NCBI RefSeq assembly: GCF_947488465.1
Contig: NZ_CANKZA010000002.1
Coordinates: 186,001-250,000, forward strand
DNA length: 64,000 bases
Source of the DNA: an uncultured Microbacterium sp.
GTDB taxonomy: Bacteria; Actinomycetota; Actinomycetes; Actinomycetales; Microbacteriaceae
Direction of reading: 5' to 3'
How positions within the stretch are numbered: position 1 is the first letter of the stretch; every line of letters begins with the position of its first letter. Positions 52,845-62,843 of the stretch are shown here, piece by piece. The notes under the pieces were generated by a model. That model did not search any database and had not been told where the DNA came from. It was given only the letters and a program-made list of their open reading frames with translations. The position numbers were made by a program, and so were the translations under genes.

Positions 52845-54185
52845 TCAGTCGAGCAGCAGCGCCGGCTCTTCGAGCACGGCGGCGATGTCGGCGATGAAGC
52901 GGCTCATGCCGTCGCCGTCGATCACGCGGTGATCGAACGATCCCGACACCGTCGTGACGAACCGCGGGCGCACTTCGCCATCAACGACCCACGGCTTCTG
53001 CCGGATCGTGCCCATCGCGACGATCCCGCTCTCGCCGGGGTTGATGATCGGGGTACCGGCATCCATCCCGAACACACCGATGTTGGTGATCGTGATCGTG
53101 CCGCCCTGCTGGTCGGCCGGGGTCGTCTTTCCCTCGCGGGCCGTGACGGTGAGCTTCTCGAGTGCCCGGGCAAGACCGCGCATGTTGAGGTCCTGTGCGT
53201 CCTTGATGTTCGGGACGAGCAAGCCTCGCGGGGTCGCGGCCGCAATGCCGAGATTGACATAGTTGCGCACCCGGATCTCGGCGCTGCCGTCTTCCTTGTC
53301 GACCCACGCCGCGTTGACCATGGGCGTCCGCCGCGACGCCCAGACGACGGCGCGCGCGACGATGAGCAGCGGCGAGATCTTGACGTCCGCGAAATCCGGG
53401 GAGGTCTTCAGCCGCTTGACGAGCTCCATCGTGCGCGTCGCGTCGACATCGGTCCACACCGACACGTGCGGAGCCGTGTAGGCCGAGCGCACCATCGCCG
53501 AGGACGTCGCCTTGCGCACGCCCTTGACCGGGATCGTCTCTTCGCGGTGGTCGTCCTCCCGCTCGGCGACCTCGACGCGGGCCTCGGGTGCGACCGGGAT
53601 CGTCTGCTCGCGCTGCGCCGGCGCCGCCGGTGTCGCGATGTTGCGGAAGACACTGGCCTGCTCGGCGTGACGGACCACATCGTCGCGGGTGACTTCGCCG
53701 GCCGGGCCGCTGGGACTCACGTCGGAGAGGGTGACACCGAGATCACGCGCAAGCTTGCGGACGGGCGGCTTGGCCACGACTCCGACCGAGGCCTTCACCG
53801 TCTCGGCGCGTGCGGCGGGCCGCTTGCGGCGCGAGGTCGGGGCTTCCGCGGTGCCGTAGCCCACGAGCACGGCGCCGCCGGCCTCGGGCTCCACCGGCTT
53901 CTCGCCGTGCTGCGAGTCGCCGACCACGGCATCCGTCGTCTCGGCGTCACCGGCGATCGTGATGATCGCCGTGCCGACGGTGACCGTCTCGCCCTCGGGT
54001 GCGAGCAGTTCGCCCACCGTGCCGGCGAACGGCGACGGCAGCTCGACGAGCGACTTGGCCGTTTCGATCTCGACGAGCACGTCGTTGACCTCGACCGCAT
54101 CGCCCGGCGCCACCCGCCACTGCACGATCTCGGCCTCGGTGAGTCCTTCGCCGACGTCCGGCAACCGGAAGGTCTGTTCGCTCAT
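52845..54185 (-). CDS. Dihydrolipoamide acyltransferase (E2) of a 2-oxo acid dehydrogenase
   Basis: A 446-residue E2 subunit. Lipoyl domain with the lipoylated Lys in [15 protein letters not shown] (about residue 43); E1/E3-binding domain ([31 protein letters not shown] in parts, about 145-185); catalytic domain ending with [14 protein letters not shown] (His and Asp active-site pair). GAGGAG precedes the ATG. It follows the E1alpha/E1beta genes, separated by element C. Branched-chain or pyruvate substrate is open; no E3 gene is adjacent. Confidence 0.93.
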   Translation of the reverse strand: MSEQTFRLPDVGEGLTEAEIVQWRVAPGDAVEVNDVLVEIETAKSLVELPSPFAGTVGELLAPEGETVTVGTAIITIAGDAETTDAVVGDSQHGEKPVEPEAGGAVLVGYGTAEAPTSRRKRPAARAETVKASVGVVAKPPVRKLARDLGVTLSDVSPSGPAGEVTRDDVVRHAEQASVFRNIATPAAPAQREQTIPVAPEARVEVAEREDDHREETIPVKGVRKATSSAMVRSAYTAPHVSVWTDVDATRTMELVKRLKTSPDFADVKISPLLIVARAVVWASRRTPMVNAAWVDKEDGSAEIRVRNYVNLGIAAATPRGLLVPNIKDAQDLNMRGLARALEKLTVTAREGKTTPADQQGGTITITNIGVFGMDAGTPIINPGESGIVAMGTIRQKPWVVDGEVRPRFVTTVSGSFDHRVIDGDGMSRFIADIAAVLEEPALLLD

Positions 54186-54212
54186 GTGATTCTCCTCGTC
54201 ATGCCCATGCCA

Positions 54213-54279
54213 CGAGACACGGTTTCTGCTCCGAGACACCGGTGTGCATCGGGTGTCTCGGTGCACATCAGGTGTCTCA
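54213..54279. repeat. Four-word inverted element C (CGAGACAC)
   Basis: CGAGACAC at 54213 and 54232 (19 bp apart), GTGTCTCG at 54253 and GTGTCTCA at 54272 (19 bp apart). The span from first to last core word is 67 bp, identical to elements B and D. It lies inside the E1-E2 operon, between the E1beta stop and the E2 start, so a partial terminator or RNA-processing site could set E1:E2 ratios. Confidence 0.85.
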
Positions 54280-54295
54280 CTGTAAGGGGGGCGGG

Positions 54296-55279
54296 TCAGT
54301 AGGCGAGGGCACGGTCGACGGCCTCGAGGATGCGGTCGACATCCGGGAGGAAGACGCCCTCGAGCTTCGCGGGCGGGAACGGCACATCGAAACCCGAGAC
54401 GCGCAGCACCGGCGCTTCGAGCGCGAAGTACGCCCGCTCCATCACGGTCGCCGCGACCTCTGAGCCGAGCGAGGTGAAGCCGGGGGCCTCCTGGGCGTAG
54501 ACCATCCGTCCGGTGCGGCGCACCGAGTCGAGGATCGGCCCATAGTCCACGGGCGACAGCGAGCGCACGTCGATCACTTCGCACGACGTCCCCTCGCTCT
54601 CGGCGAGCGCGGCGGCCTGCAGCAGCATCGTCACCATGGCGCCGTGTCCGACGAGCGTGACGTCGGTCCCCCGACGCACGACGCGCGACGCGTGCAGGGG
54701 TGCGGCACGCTGTGCGGTGTCGACCTCGCCCTTCATCCAGTACTTCGCCTTGGGCTCGAGGAAGATCACGGGGTCGGGAGAGGTGATCGCGTCCTGGATC
54801 ATCCAGTACGCGTCGTTCGGCGTCGAGGGCGAGACGACCCGCAGCCCCGGCGTGTGGGTGAAGTAGGCCTCGGGGCTCTCCTGGTGGTGCTCGATCGCGC
54901 CGATGTGGCCGCCGTACGGGATGCGGATGACAATCGGCATCTGCAGCGCACCCTCGTGGCGGTTCGTGATCTTCGCGAGCTGCGAGGTGATCTGATCGAA
55001 CGCCGGGAAGACGAACCCGTCGAACTGGATCTCGACGACCGAACGGAAACCGGCCATCGCCAGGCCGATCGCCGTGCCGACGATGCCCGATTCGGCCAGC
55101 GGGCTGTCGAGCACCCGCCGGTCGCCGAACTCGGCTTGGAGACCCTCGGTCACGCGGAACACGCCGCCGAGGCGCCCGATGTCCTCGCCCATGAGCAGCA
55201 CGTGATCGTCGGCGGTCATCGCGGCGCGAAGCCCCGCATTCAGCGCTTTCGCGAACGGCATCACGACGGGCCCGGTCAC
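54296..55279 (-). CDS. 2-oxo acid dehydrogenase E1 component, beta subunit
   Basis: A 327-residue subunit of the thiamine-diphosphate E1 heterotetramer. Seen: [21 protein letters not shown] (Glu that activates ThDP), [23 protein letters not shown] in parts, [24 protein letters not shown], and the C-terminal transketolase domain with [12 protein letters not shown]. The start overlaps the E1alpha stop (ATGA). Confidence 0.93.
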   Translation of the reverse strand: MTGPVVMPFAKALNAGLRAAMTADDHVLLMGEDIGRLGGVFRVTEGLQAEFGDRRVLDSPLAESGIVGTAIGLAMAGFRSVVEIQFDGFVFPAFDQITSQLAKITNRHEGALQMPIVIRIPYGGHIGAIEHHQESPEAYFTHTPGLRVVSPSTPNDAYWMIQDAITSPDPVIFLEPKAKYWMKGEVDTAQRAAPLHASRVVRRGTDVTLVGHGAMVTMLLQAAALAESEGTSCEVIDVRSLSPVDYGPILDSVRRTGRMVYAQEAPGFTSLGSEVAATVMERAYFALEAPVLRVSGFDVPFPPAKLEGVFLPDVDRILEAVDRALAY

Positions 55280-56406
55280 GCGACACCTCCCTCGAACGAG
55301 GACTCATAGTCCGAGAGCCAGCGCTGTTGCTCCGCGAGGAGCGGGTGGAACTCGCTGTAGACGTGCGCGAACATGTCGGATGCCTCGAGCCCACCCAGCT
55401 CGTTGGTGCGCACCCGCACGTCGTCGGCGTAGGCCTGAGCCGCGGCATCCACCTCGTCGAAGAATGTGGATGCCGCACCCTTCGCCTCGAGGTAGGTGCG
55501 CAGGCGCGCGATCGGATCGCGCTGAGCCCAGGATGCCTCTTCGTCGGAGGTGCGGTACTTCGTCGGGTCGTCGCTGGTCGTGTGCGCACCCATCCGGTAC
55601 GTCAGCGCTTCAATCGCCTGCGGCCCGCCACCCGCGCGCGCCTCGTCGAGCGCGAGCTTGCTGACGGCGTAGCTGGCGAGAACGTCGTTGCCGTCGACGA
55701 GGGTCGAGGGCATGCCGTAGCCCGCCGCGCGCTGGTGCAGCGGTCCGCGGGCCTGCGTGGCGACGGGGACCGAGATCGCCCAGTGATTGTTCTGCAGGAA
55801 GAACACCTGGGGCGTGCGGTAGCTGTTCGCGAAGACCATCGCTTCGTGCACGTCACCCTGACTGGAGGCGCCGTCGCCGTAGTAGACGATGACGGCGGTG
55901 TCGGTGTCGGGGTCGCCCGTTCCGGCGCGGCCGTCGAAGGCGAGGCCCATGCCGAAGCCGGTTGCGTGCAACGTCTGCGAGCCCAGGACCAGCGTGTAGA
56001 TATGGGTGTTGCCGTTTTTCGGATCGGTCGGATCCCAGCCGCCGTGCGTGAGACCACGCATGACGCGGATGATGTCGATCGGGTCGACGCCACGCGTCGT
56101 GGCGACGACGTGCTCGCGGTATGACGGGAAGATGTGATCCTGCGGGCGCGTCGCCCGCACCGAGCCGACCTGCGCAGCCTCTTGCCCGAACGACGGCGGC
56201 CACAGGGCCAGCTGGCCCTGGCGCTGCAGGTTCGTGGCTTGGCGGTCGAAGGCGCGGACCGTGACCATGTCACGGTAGAACGTCTCCAGATCGTCGTCGC
56301 TGAGGGCGTCGATCAGCGGCAGAAAGCGCTCCGCTGCAGGGCTGGGGGCGAACGTCCCGTCCGCCGCCAGGACGCGCACGAGGGCAGGATCGTCAGGCGG
56401 GGTCAT
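55276..56406 (-). CDS. pdhA: 2-oxo acid dehydrogenase E1 component, alpha subunit
   Basis: A 376-residue E1alpha. The ThDP-binding motif is [20 protein letters not shown] followed by FFLQNN; phosphorylation-loop-like [16 protein letters not shown] is present. The N-terminus ([22 protein letters not shown]) and the length fit pyruvate or branched-chain dehydrogenases; these cannot be told apart here. TAGCGT lies 6 nt before the ATG, so the operon mRNA is probably leaderless. Confidence 0.9.
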   Translation of the reverse strand: MTPPDDPALVRVLAADGTFAPSPAAERFLPLIDALSDDDLETFYRDMVTVRAFDRQATNLQRQGQLALWPPSFGQEAAQVGSVRATRPQDHIFPSYREHVVATTRGVDPIDIIRVMRGLTHGGWDPTDPKNGNTHIYTLVLGSQTLHATGFGMGLAFDGRAGTGDPDTDTAVIVYYGDGASSQGDVHEAMVFANSYRTPQVFFLQNNHWAISVPVATQARGPLHQRAAGYGMPSTLVDGNDVLASYAVSKLALDEARAGGGPQAIEALTYRMGAHTTSDDPTKYRTSDEEASWAQRDPIARLRTYLEAKGAASTFFDEVDAAAQAYADDVRVRTNELGGLEASDMFAHVYSEFHPLLAEQQRWLSDYESSFEGGVA

Positions 56407-56483
56407 GCGTTCACGCTACCGCGCGAGGTATGCGGGCCTCTGCATGAGTTCGACAATGGATGCTGCGATCCGCCGTCCTCGGT

Positions 56484-57548
56484 CTACAGTCGCGTGGCCG
56501 CGGCGACCTCGACCACGCGGTCGAGGGATTCTTCCTCCCCGATCGAGATCCGCACGCCGTCGCCCGCGAACGGGCGGACGATCAGGTCTGCCGCCTCGAA
56601 CGCGGCCGCGACGTCGAGCGCACGGTCTCCCGCGGGAAGCCACACGAAGTTGCCCTGCGCGACCGGGACGTCCCAGCCGACCTCGCGGAGGCGCGCGGCC
56701 AGGCGATCACGACGATCGGTGAGAACGCGCACACGCTCGAGCAGCTCGTCTTCGGCATCGAGGCTCGCGAGGGCGGCCGCTTCGGCGCCCGCCGTGACTG
56801 ATAGGGGAATCCCGGTGGTCCCCGCCGCGGAGAGGATGCGAGGGTCCCCCACCGCGTAGCCGACGCGCAGGCCCGCCAGACCGTACGCCTTGGAGAACGT
56901 GCGGAGCACGACGACGTTCGGATGCCCCGCCGCCAGAATCCGTGCGCCGTCGACGGCGTCCGGATCGGTGACGAATTCGGCGTAGGCCTCGTCCAACACG
57001 ACCAGCACATCGGCGGGTACCCGCGTGAGGAACGCCTCGAAGCCGGCCTGGGTGACGACCGGTCCGGTCGGGTTGTTGGGGCTGCAGACGATGATCATGC
57101 GCGTGCGGTCGGTGACGGCATCCGCCATCGCGTCGAGATCGTGCCCGCCCGCCACGGTGTTCGGCACCGGGACCGGCGTGGCGTCGGCGACGATCGCGAG
57201 GCCCGGGTACGCCTCGAAGGAGCGCCAGGAGAAGAGCAGCTCATCACCGGGACCGCATGTCGCGTGGGCGAGCTGGTAGAGGATCGAGACCGAGCCGGCG
57301 GCGATGTGCACGGCATCGTCCGCGACACCGAAGCGCTCGGCCAGGCGCGCGCGCAGGCGCGGCGACGACGCGTCGGGATAGCGGTGGAAACCGGCCGCAG
57401 CCTGCATCGCCGCGACGACGCCCGGAAGCGGCTCGAACGGGTTCTCGTTGCTCGAGAGCTTGAACGCCTCAGCGCCGGCCTGTCTGCCCTGCTTGTAGGC
57501 GGGGTGCGCGGCGATGGCGGGACGGATGCGCACGGGGAAGTCGGTCAC
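56484..57548 (-). CDS. hisC: HisC-type PLP aminotransferase
   Basis: A 354-residue class I/II aminotransferase. Substrate and cofactor motifs: [38 protein letters not shown], and the PLP Lys in [17 protein letters not shown]. This is the histidinol-phosphate/aromatic aminotransferase subgroup; away from other his genes it may act as the phenylalanine aminotransferase Pat. The GTG start has TAGAAT 6 nt upstream (leaderless). It lies upstream of E1alpha but 77 nt apart. Confidence 0.88.
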   Translation of the reverse strand: MTDFPVRIRPAIAAHPAYKQGRQAGAEAFKLSSNENPFEPLPGVVAAMQAAAGFHRYPDASSPRLRARLAERFGVADDAVHIAAGSVSILYQLAHATCGPGDELLFSWRSFEAYPGLAIVADATPVPVPNTVAGGHDLDAMADAVTDRTRMIIVCSPNNPTGPVVTQAGFEAFLTRVPADVLVVLDEAYAEFVTDPDAVDGARILAAGHPNVVVLRTFSKAYGLAGLRVGYAVGDPRILSAAGTTGIPLSVTAGAEAAALASLDAEDELLERVRVLTDRRDRLAARLREVGWDVPVAQGNFVWLPAGDRALDVAAAFEAADLIVRPFAGDGVRISIGEEESLDRVVEVAAATRL

Positions 57549-57693
57549 GCGTCGATTCTACGAGCGCAATGTTTCACCCGGAATGCGACGAGTGCTCTCC
57601 CCCGCGGTCGCGCGACCGGAGAGCTCGGTGTCCCAGCAGCTCGTCGAGATCACTGATTCCCTCCGCGCACACTCCGTGGGAGACTGACGCATC

Positions 57694-58095
57694 ATGCGAT
57701 TCATCATCCGCGTCGTCGTCAACGCCTTCGCCATCTGGGTGGTCACTCTGATCACCGCTCTCGAGGTGGACGTCATTCCGTTCGCCCCCGGGGACACCCT
57801 GCAACTCGTGCTGACGTTGCTCGTCGTGGCGGCGATCTTCGCGGTCGTGAACACGATCATCGGGACGGTGATCAAGGTCCTCGCATTCCCGCTGTACATC
57901 CTGACGCTGGGTCTCATTTCGCTCGTGATCAACGGGCTGCTGCTGTGGATCACCGCCTGGTTCACGGCATCCTGGAACTGGGGTCTGCGCGTCGAGGACT
58001 TCTGGCTCGGCGTGGTCGCCGCCCTTCTGATCTCGCTGATCAACTGGGTTTTCGGCATCATCCTGCGCCCGCAGGCCTCCCGCCGCGACCGCTGA
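57694..58095 (+). CDS. Phage-holin-4-family membrane protein
   Basis: A 133-residue protein with four TM helices (VVVNAFAIWVVTLITALEV, LQLVLTLLVVAAIFAVVNTI, LYILTLGLISLVINGLLLWI, WLGVVAALLISLINWVFGII), matching the DUF360/phage-holin-4 family of small bacterial membrane proteins. The name is historical; there is no prophage here. It converges on the alpha/beta-hydrolase gene with 1 nt between stops. Confidence 0.85.
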   Translation: MRFIIRVVVNAFAIWVVTLITALEVDVIPFAPGDTLQLVLTLLVVAAIFAVVNTIIGTVIKVLAFPLYILTLGLISLVINGLLLWITAWFTASWNWGLRVEDFWLGVVAALLISLINWVFGIILRPQASRRDR

Positions 58096-58096
58096 C

Positions 58097-59404
58097 TCAG
58101 CTCGGCCGTGTCGCGCCGTACGTCGTGACCTGCACCGACACGGCCTGGCCGAGCCCGTCGACCAGCGACCGCACCGGGCCCAGGCGCGGATCGCTCGAGC
58201 GATCCAGCAAAGCCGCCGTCTCGACATATCGGTCGAGGGCATGGGGCGCCATCGGCAGTTCGCCGTCGACGAGGGATGCCGCACTCGCGCGCGCGGCGAC
58301 GATACTGTCCGCCGAGCCCACCCCTCCCGGGTGCCCGCCGGCGGCGAGCGCGGCCACCGGGTCGTCGCGGTGCCGGATGTCGATGCTCAGGGTGCCCGGG
58401 CCCACGTCGACCTGGACCGGGTCCCCGAGGGTGACGAGCGCCGGCACGTCGTAGACCCCCGACGCGGCGACATGGGAGGCGACCATCGCGCCCTGAGAGT
58501 GTCCGGCGAGATACACCGTGTCGCCCGGGGCGGCTCCGGCCGCCTCCAGCGCCGCCATGGTCGCGTCGTACGAGGCGGAGCGCGACCCCATGTAGAGCTC
58601 GAGGTTCGACGTCCCGTCCCATGGCTCGTCGTCGGCGGCGCCGATCTGGGTGCCGGCGACGTACGCCACGAAGTTCGTCGTTCCGTCGGCCATCGTGTAT
58701 TTCTCGACCCGCACTCGCGCCTCGCTGCGGGGGATCCGCGACGCGAGGTCGGCCAATCCGCTCGGCGCAGCCCCGCGGGTCGATGACAGCGGGGTCACGG
58801 AGATCGGGCGCGGCTCCCCTCTCAGCGGCTGGCCGGAGACGGCTCCTCGACCGATCCCGTCGACGGCGGCGGTGCCCACGAGCGCGAGCGCACCTCCGAC
58901 GATCCCCGCCGCCTGCCGGAGACTCCAGCCCGGCATGAGGTAGCCGAGCGAACCCGCCGATCCGCCGAGCTGCGCGACGACGCCCTCGCGGCGGCCGGTG
59001 ACCCACCCGGCGATCTCACCAGCCGCGCGCGCCGCGGCCTCCGGATGCGTCGCGATCAGCGTGGCCGAGACCGCGGTCAGCACCGCGAGCCGCTCGGCGT
59101 CGTTCGCTGCCCGGGCGACCTCGATCTGGATCCACAGCTCAACGAGCTCGTACGTGTCGGCCATCGATTGGAGGCCGCGCGCGAGGGATGCCGCATCCTC
59201 CACAGCGGCGGCGACTTCTCCGACCGGCACGAACTGCCAGGTGCCCGCGTCACGGAGGAGGTCCGTGATCTCGGCCAGCCGCGCGTGCAGCTCCTCGCCG
59301 TCGTCCACGAGGAGCCGTAGCCGTGCGGCCGCGGTTCGCAGGTCGTCGGTGTCGACGGCGATGACGCCTCCGCTACGGATCTCGAGGTCGTCGTTCAGCG
59401 ACAT
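58097..59404 (-). CDS. Alpha/beta hydrolase paired with WXG100-like protein
   Basis: A 435-residue protein. The N-terminal 190 residues are helical and resemble an ESX-type/PE-PPE-like spacer (VDTDDLRTAAARLRLLVDDGEEL, GEVAAAVEDAASLARGLQSMADTY). Next is a hydrophobic segment, then a lipase-like hydrolase domain with YLAGHSQGAMVASHVAASG (nucleophile Ser) and TLGDPVQV; a His candidate lies near PMAPHALDRY. It overlaps the preceding WXG100-like gene by 10 nt. Export by a type VII-like route is possible but not shown. Confidence 0.75.
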   Translation of the reverse strand: MSLNDDLEIRSGGVIAVDTDDLRTAAARLRLLVDDGEELHARLAEITDLLRDAGTWQFVPVGEVAAAVEDAASLARGLQSMADTYELVELWIQIEVARAANDAERLAVLTAVSATLIATHPEAAARAAGEIAGWVTGRREGVVAQLGGSAGSLGYLMPGWSLRQAAGIVGGALALVGTAAVDGIGRGAVSGQPLRGEPRPISVTPLSSTRGAAPSGLADLASRIPRSEARVRVEKYTMADGTTNFVAYVAGTQIGAADDEPWDGTSNLELYMGSRSASYDATMAALEAAGAAPGDTVYLAGHSQGAMVASHVAASGVYDVPALVTLGDPVQVDVGPGTLSIDIRHRDDPVAALAAGGHPGGVGSADSIVAARASAASLVDGELPMAPHALDRYVETAALLDRSSDPRLGPVRSLVDGLGQAVSVQVTTYGATRPS

Positions 59405-59667
59405 GATGCTCCCGCGATCGACAGTCGGTGGAGCGCCTCGACCTCGTCATCGGCGGCCTCGAGAAGTCGCGCGACACGGTCGAATCTCGCGCACAGCTCG
59501 TCGAGCGCCGCGCGATAGTTCTCGGCCGCGCGCGCGTGCCAGTCGGTGTCAGCGCGGAGCGCGCGTGCCCGCAGGCGCAGATCGGCGGTATCCGCCTTGG
59601 CTCTCTCGAGAAGTCGACCCGCGTGCGCGAGCACCACCGGCGACGGCGTGCAGGCATCCGCATTCAT
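59395..59667 (-). CDS. WXG100-like small helical protein
   Basis: A 90-residue protein starting MNADACTPSPVVL, predicted as two helices. The turn and helix DTDWHARAAENYRAALDELC resemble the W-x-G position and following helix of WXG100 proteins (Trp kept, Gly replaced by Ala). A short downstream stretch AADDEVEALHRL follows. It is translated with the hydrolase gene (10-nt overlap). No ESX ATPase gene is in the window. Confidence 0.6.
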   Translation of the reverse strand: MNADACTPSPVVLAHAGRLLERAKADTADLRLRARALRADTDWHARAAENYRAALDELCARFDRVARLLEAADDEVEALHRLSIAGASCR

Positions 59668-59800
59668 CTGTCCAGACTGGCAAGGCGGCTGCGCTCCGGG
59701 ATGCCGCGAGCACCCATCCGTGGACAACTTTCGCGAGAGGGCACCTGGGGAGGAGGATCACCCCTCGCGGACCCGGCATGCGGGGACCACAATAGGGACC

Positions 59801-60310
59801 GTGCCCCCGACCACCTCTCCCTTCCGCGTGGTCTTCGTCTGCACCGGCAACATCTGTCGCTCGCCGATGGCCGAAGTCGTCTTCCGCGGCTTCGCCGAGC
59901 GTGCAGGGATGGGCGATCGCGTGAGCTCGACGAGCGCCGGAACGGGCGACTGGCACGTCGGCGAACGCGCCGACGTGCGCACGCTCGATGCCCTCGCCCG
60001 CCGGGGATACGACGGCACCCGCCACCGTGCACGCCAGTTCACGCTCGATGACTTCGACCGCAACGATCTGATCGTCGCCCTCGATTGCTCGCACGAGCGG
60101 ATTCTGGCGAGCTGGGCGCGCACAGCCACCGACACCGACAAGCTCGCTCTGCTGCTCTCCTTCGATGCCTCCGCGGGTGGAAACCTCGACGTCCCCGACC
60201 CGTACTACGCCGGCCCGCCGATGTTCGACGAGGTGCTCGGTATGATCGAAAGCGCGAGCCGGGCGCTCTTCCGGCAGCTCGAACCAGCCCTTCGGCCGGT
60301 TTCTCCCTGA
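59801..60310 (+). CDS. Low-molecular-weight protein tyrosine phosphatase
   Basis: A 169-residue enzyme. The phosphate loop FVCTGNICRSPMAE (Cys-x5-Arg) near residue 16 and the general-acid Asp in DVPDPYY near residue 130 are both present, so it should be active on phosphotyrosine. GTG 59801 follows AGGGA and lies 7 nt after CACAAT. It is followed by purB. Confidence 0.93.
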   Translation: MPPTTSPFRVVFVCTGNICRSPMAEVVFRGFAERAGMGDRVSSTSAGTGDWHVGERADVRTLDALARRGYDGTRHRARQFTLDDFDRNDLIVALDCSHERILASWARTATDTDKLALLLSFDASAGGNLDVPDPYYAGPPMFDEVLGMIESASRALFRQLEPALRPVSP

Positions 60311-60348
60311 ATCGACGTCCGAGCGCCCGCCACCCCGATCGGAGCTTC

Positions 60349-61728
60349 GTGACTTCTCTGCCGCCCCAGCCCCTCAGCCCTCTCGACGGCCGCTATCGCG
60401 CCGCGGTGACGGGCCTCGCCGAGTACCTCTCCGAGGCGGGCCTCAATCGTGCGCGCGTCGAGGTCGAGGTGGAGTGGATCATCGTCCTCACCGACCGCTC
60501 GCTGTTCGGTTCGACGCCGCTGACGGATGCCGACAAGGACGCTCTCCGCGCCCTGTACCGCGACTTCGGTCAGACCGAGATCGACTGGCTGGCCGAGAAA
60601 GAAGCCGTCACCCGGCACGACGTCAAAGCGATCGAATACCTCGTGCGCGACCGCTTGTCCTCGCTCGGGCTCGATCACATCGCCGAGCTCACGCATTTCG
60701 CCTGCACCAGCGAAGACATCAACTCCGCGTCGTACGCGCTCACGGTTCGCCGCGCGGTCGAGAATGTGTGGCTGCCGAAGCTCCGAGCCGTGATCACCGC
60801 GATCGGCGAACTGGCCGCTGAGCATCGGGATGCCGCCATGCTCTCGCGGACGCACGGTCAGCCCGCGACGCCCTCGACGATGGGCAAGGAGCTCGCGGTC
60901 TTCGCCTGGCGCCTCGAACGCGTCGCCGCGCAGATCGACGGCGGGGAGTACTTCGCGAAGTTCTCCGGCGCGACGGGCACCTGGTCGGCGCACCTCGCCG
61001 CCGCCCCCGATGTGGATTGGCCGGAGCTCTCCCGCACCTTCATCGAGGGTCTCGGGATCGACTTCAACATCCTCACGACTCAGATCGAATCGCACGACTG
61101 GCAGGTCGAGTTGTATGACCGCGCCCGCCACGCGGGCGGCATCCTGCACAACCTCGCGACCGACATCTGGACCTACATCGCGATGGGGTTCTTCGCGCAG
61201 ATCCCGGTCGCCGGCGCGACGGGGTCCTCGACCATGCCGCACAAGATCAACCCGATCCGGTTCGAGAACGCCGAAGCGAACTTCGAGATCTCCGGCGGTC
61301 TTTTCCAGACCCTGTCTCAGACTCTCGTCACGTCGCGCATGCAGCGCGACCTGACCGACTCGACGACGCAACGCAACATCGGCGTCGCGTTCGGGCACTC
61401 GCTGCTCGCGCTCGACAACCTCCAGCGCGGGCTGACCGAGATCTCCCTCCGTCGCGACGTGCTGCTGGCCGACCTCGACGCGAACTGGGAAGTGCTCGCC
61501 GAGGCGATCCAGACCGTGGTGCGCGCGGAGATCGTCGCCGGTCGCTCGCAGATCACCGACCCGTACGCACTGCTGAAGGAGCTCACGCGCGGCCGTCGTG
61601 TCGGCGGACCCGAACTCGCGGAGTTCGTGCAGGGACTGGACATCGGCGACGAAGCCAAGGAGCGCCTGATCGCGCTGACTCCCGCGACCTACATCGGCGT
61701 GGCCGACTCCCTCGTCGACGAGCTGTAG
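60349..61728 (+). CDS. purB: Adenylosuccinate lyase
   Basis: Splits adenylosuccinate and SAICAR in purine synthesis. The 459-residue protein has PLDGRYRAAV at the start, ACTSEDINSASYAL, RTHGQPATPSTMGKE and the signature SSTMPHKINPIRFENAEAN carrying the catalytic Ser loop. This subgroup is the E. coli-like PurB form. GGAG precedes the GTG start by 4 nt. It ends before element D. Confidence 0.96.
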   Translation: MTSLPPQPLSPLDGRYRAAVTGLAEYLSEAGLNRARVEVEVEWIIVLTDRSLFGSTPLTDADKDALRALYRDFGQTEIDWLAEKEAVTRHDVKAIEYLVRDRLSSLGLDHIAELTHFACTSEDINSASYALTVRRAVENVWLPKLRAVITAIGELAAEHRDAAMLSRTHGQPATPSTMGKELAVFAWRLERVAAQIDGGEYFAKFSGATGTWSAHLAAAPDVDWPELSRTFIEGLGIDFNILTTQIESHDWQVELYDRARHAGGILHNLATDIWTYIAMGFFAQIPVAGATGSSTMPHKINPIRFENAEANFEISGGLFQTLSQTLVTSRMQRDLTDSTTQRNIGVAFGHSLLALDNLQRGLTEISLRRDVLLADLDANWEVLAEAIQTVVRAEIVAGRSQITDPYALLKELTRGRRVGGPELAEFVQGLDIGDEAKERLIALTPATYIGVADSLVDEL

Positions 61729-61747
61729 CCCCCGGCATCCACTCCCG

Positions 61748-61814
61748 CGAGACGACGTTCCCGCGACGAGACGGCGCGGCACGCGCACAGTCTCGTCGCC
61801 GATGTGCCGTCTCG
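61748..61814. repeat. Four-word inverted element D (CGAGAC)
   Basis: CGAGAC at 61748 and 61767 (19 bp apart), GTCTCG at 61790 and 61809 (19 bp apart); total span 67 bp. It lies in the gap between the convergent purB and the small membrane protein gene. The words extend to CGAGACGA and CGAGACGG here, against CGAGACAC in B and C; only the GAGAC core is common. Confidence 0.8.
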
Positions 61815-61832
61815 CGAGCGCGCGAGCGACGG

Positions 61833-62141
61833 TCAGTGGGCCGAAGGGCGCGAGTCGTCGTCCTTCGGGTGCAGCACGGGCTGATCGATCTGCTTGGTGA
61901 CCTGGGCGGGATCGACCGCCAGCATCAGCAGTGCGATGATCACGAGCGTCGCGATGAACGAAATGCCGGACACGACGAGCGAGACGACGACGACGTGCGC
62001 GCGTTGCGGCTCGCTGAGGTCCTGGAAGATGCCCATCGAGACCAGGGCGATGATCCCGCCGAAGAGAGCCGCCGCGAAGGCGAATCCCAACAGCTGCACG
62101 GGCTTCATGAGGTCGCGCCGGGTCGGTCGCTGCTCGCTCAT
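61833..62141 (-). CDS. Two-helix membrane protein
   Basis: A 102-residue protein with two TM helices (LLGFAFAAALFGGIIALVSM and VVVVSLVVSGISFIATLVIIALLML), a charged N-terminus and a C-terminal tail ending KDDDSRPSAH. Family unknown to me; homologues occur beside the next gene in Microbacteriaceae as far as I recall. It overlaps that gene (ATGA), so the two are co-translated. Confidence 0.7.
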   Translation of the reverse strand: MSEQRPTRRDLMKPVQLLGFAFAAALFGGIIALVSMGIFQDLSEPQRAHVVVVSLVVSGISFIATLVIIALLMLAVDPAQVTKQIDQPVLHPKDDDSRPSAH

Positions 62142-62776
62142 GCGGACTCTCCTACAGATCGGTCGATGGCGGGTGTGGCGGATGCCGCCGGCTCACGCCG
62201 CGGAGAGAACCCCGCGATGGCGAGGAACACGGCCACGATCGCCGCGTAGCCGCCGAAGAGTCCGACACCGATGACGATCCCGGTCAGTGTGAAGGATCCT
62301 GCCTGCTCGATCACATAGTCAAGTCGGTAGGCCGGGTTGACGACGAGGAGGCCCACGCCGAGCGCGATCGTGACGGCGCCGATGAGGACCGAGTCCCGCG
62401 CCTGGGGAACACTCGAGCGTCGCCCATGGATGCCGAACGCCAGCTCCGCGATGCCGGTCGCGAGAGCCCAGGTGATCAGAAGCACGAAGAAGAGGGTCGT
62501 CGAGCGGATGCCGGGAAGCCCGCTGATCATGCCCGCGAGGAGCGTCAGCACGCCCAGCACCACCGGAAGAGCACGGCCGCCGCGCGGGTAGGCGAGTCTC
62601 GAGCCGATCAGCAGGACCAGAGCGGTCGCGATCGCCCAGCCGCTGAAGACCGCGAGGCCCACCTCGGCCGAGTGATCGGCCGAGAAGGTGATCATGATCG
62701 CCGCGACAGCGGCGAACAGCGCGCGACCGACCTGTACGTGGCGCACCTCGAAGGTGCGGGCGGAGGAATCGGACAC
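62138..62776 (-). CDS. HdeD/DUF308-like membrane protein
   Basis: A 212-residue protein with about six TM helices in two similar halves (ALFAAVAAIMITFS, LAVFSGWAIATALVLLIGSRL, ALPVVLGVLTLLAGMISGLPG, LFFVLLITWALATGIAELAFG), the layout of DUF308/HdeD proteins. Function unknown; such genes are sometimes misannotated as acyl-CoA synthetase. The GTG start has TAGACT 6 nt upstream, so the pair's mRNA is probably leaderless. Confidence 0.7.
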   Translation of the reverse strand: MSDSSARTFEVRHVQVGRALFAAVAAIMITFSADHSAEVGLAVFSGWAIATALVLLIGSRLAYPRGGRALPVVLGVLTLLAGMISGLPGIRSTTLFFVLLITWALATGIAELAFGIHGRRSSVPQARDSVLIGAVTIALGVGLLVVNPAYRLDYVIEQAGSFTLTGIVIGVGLFGGYAAIVAVFLAIAGFSPRREPAASATPAIDRSVGESA

Positions 62777-62843
62777 TCCCCCAGTCTATTCCGCGCCACA
62801 CCGGTCGCCGACGGCACGGGCGACGGTGAAGTCGCAGAGGTGA

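Noticed and set aside
57694..58095. Prophage signal from the holin-family gene
   Set aside because: No other phage gene, integrase or attachment site is near; this family is common in phage-free chromosomes.
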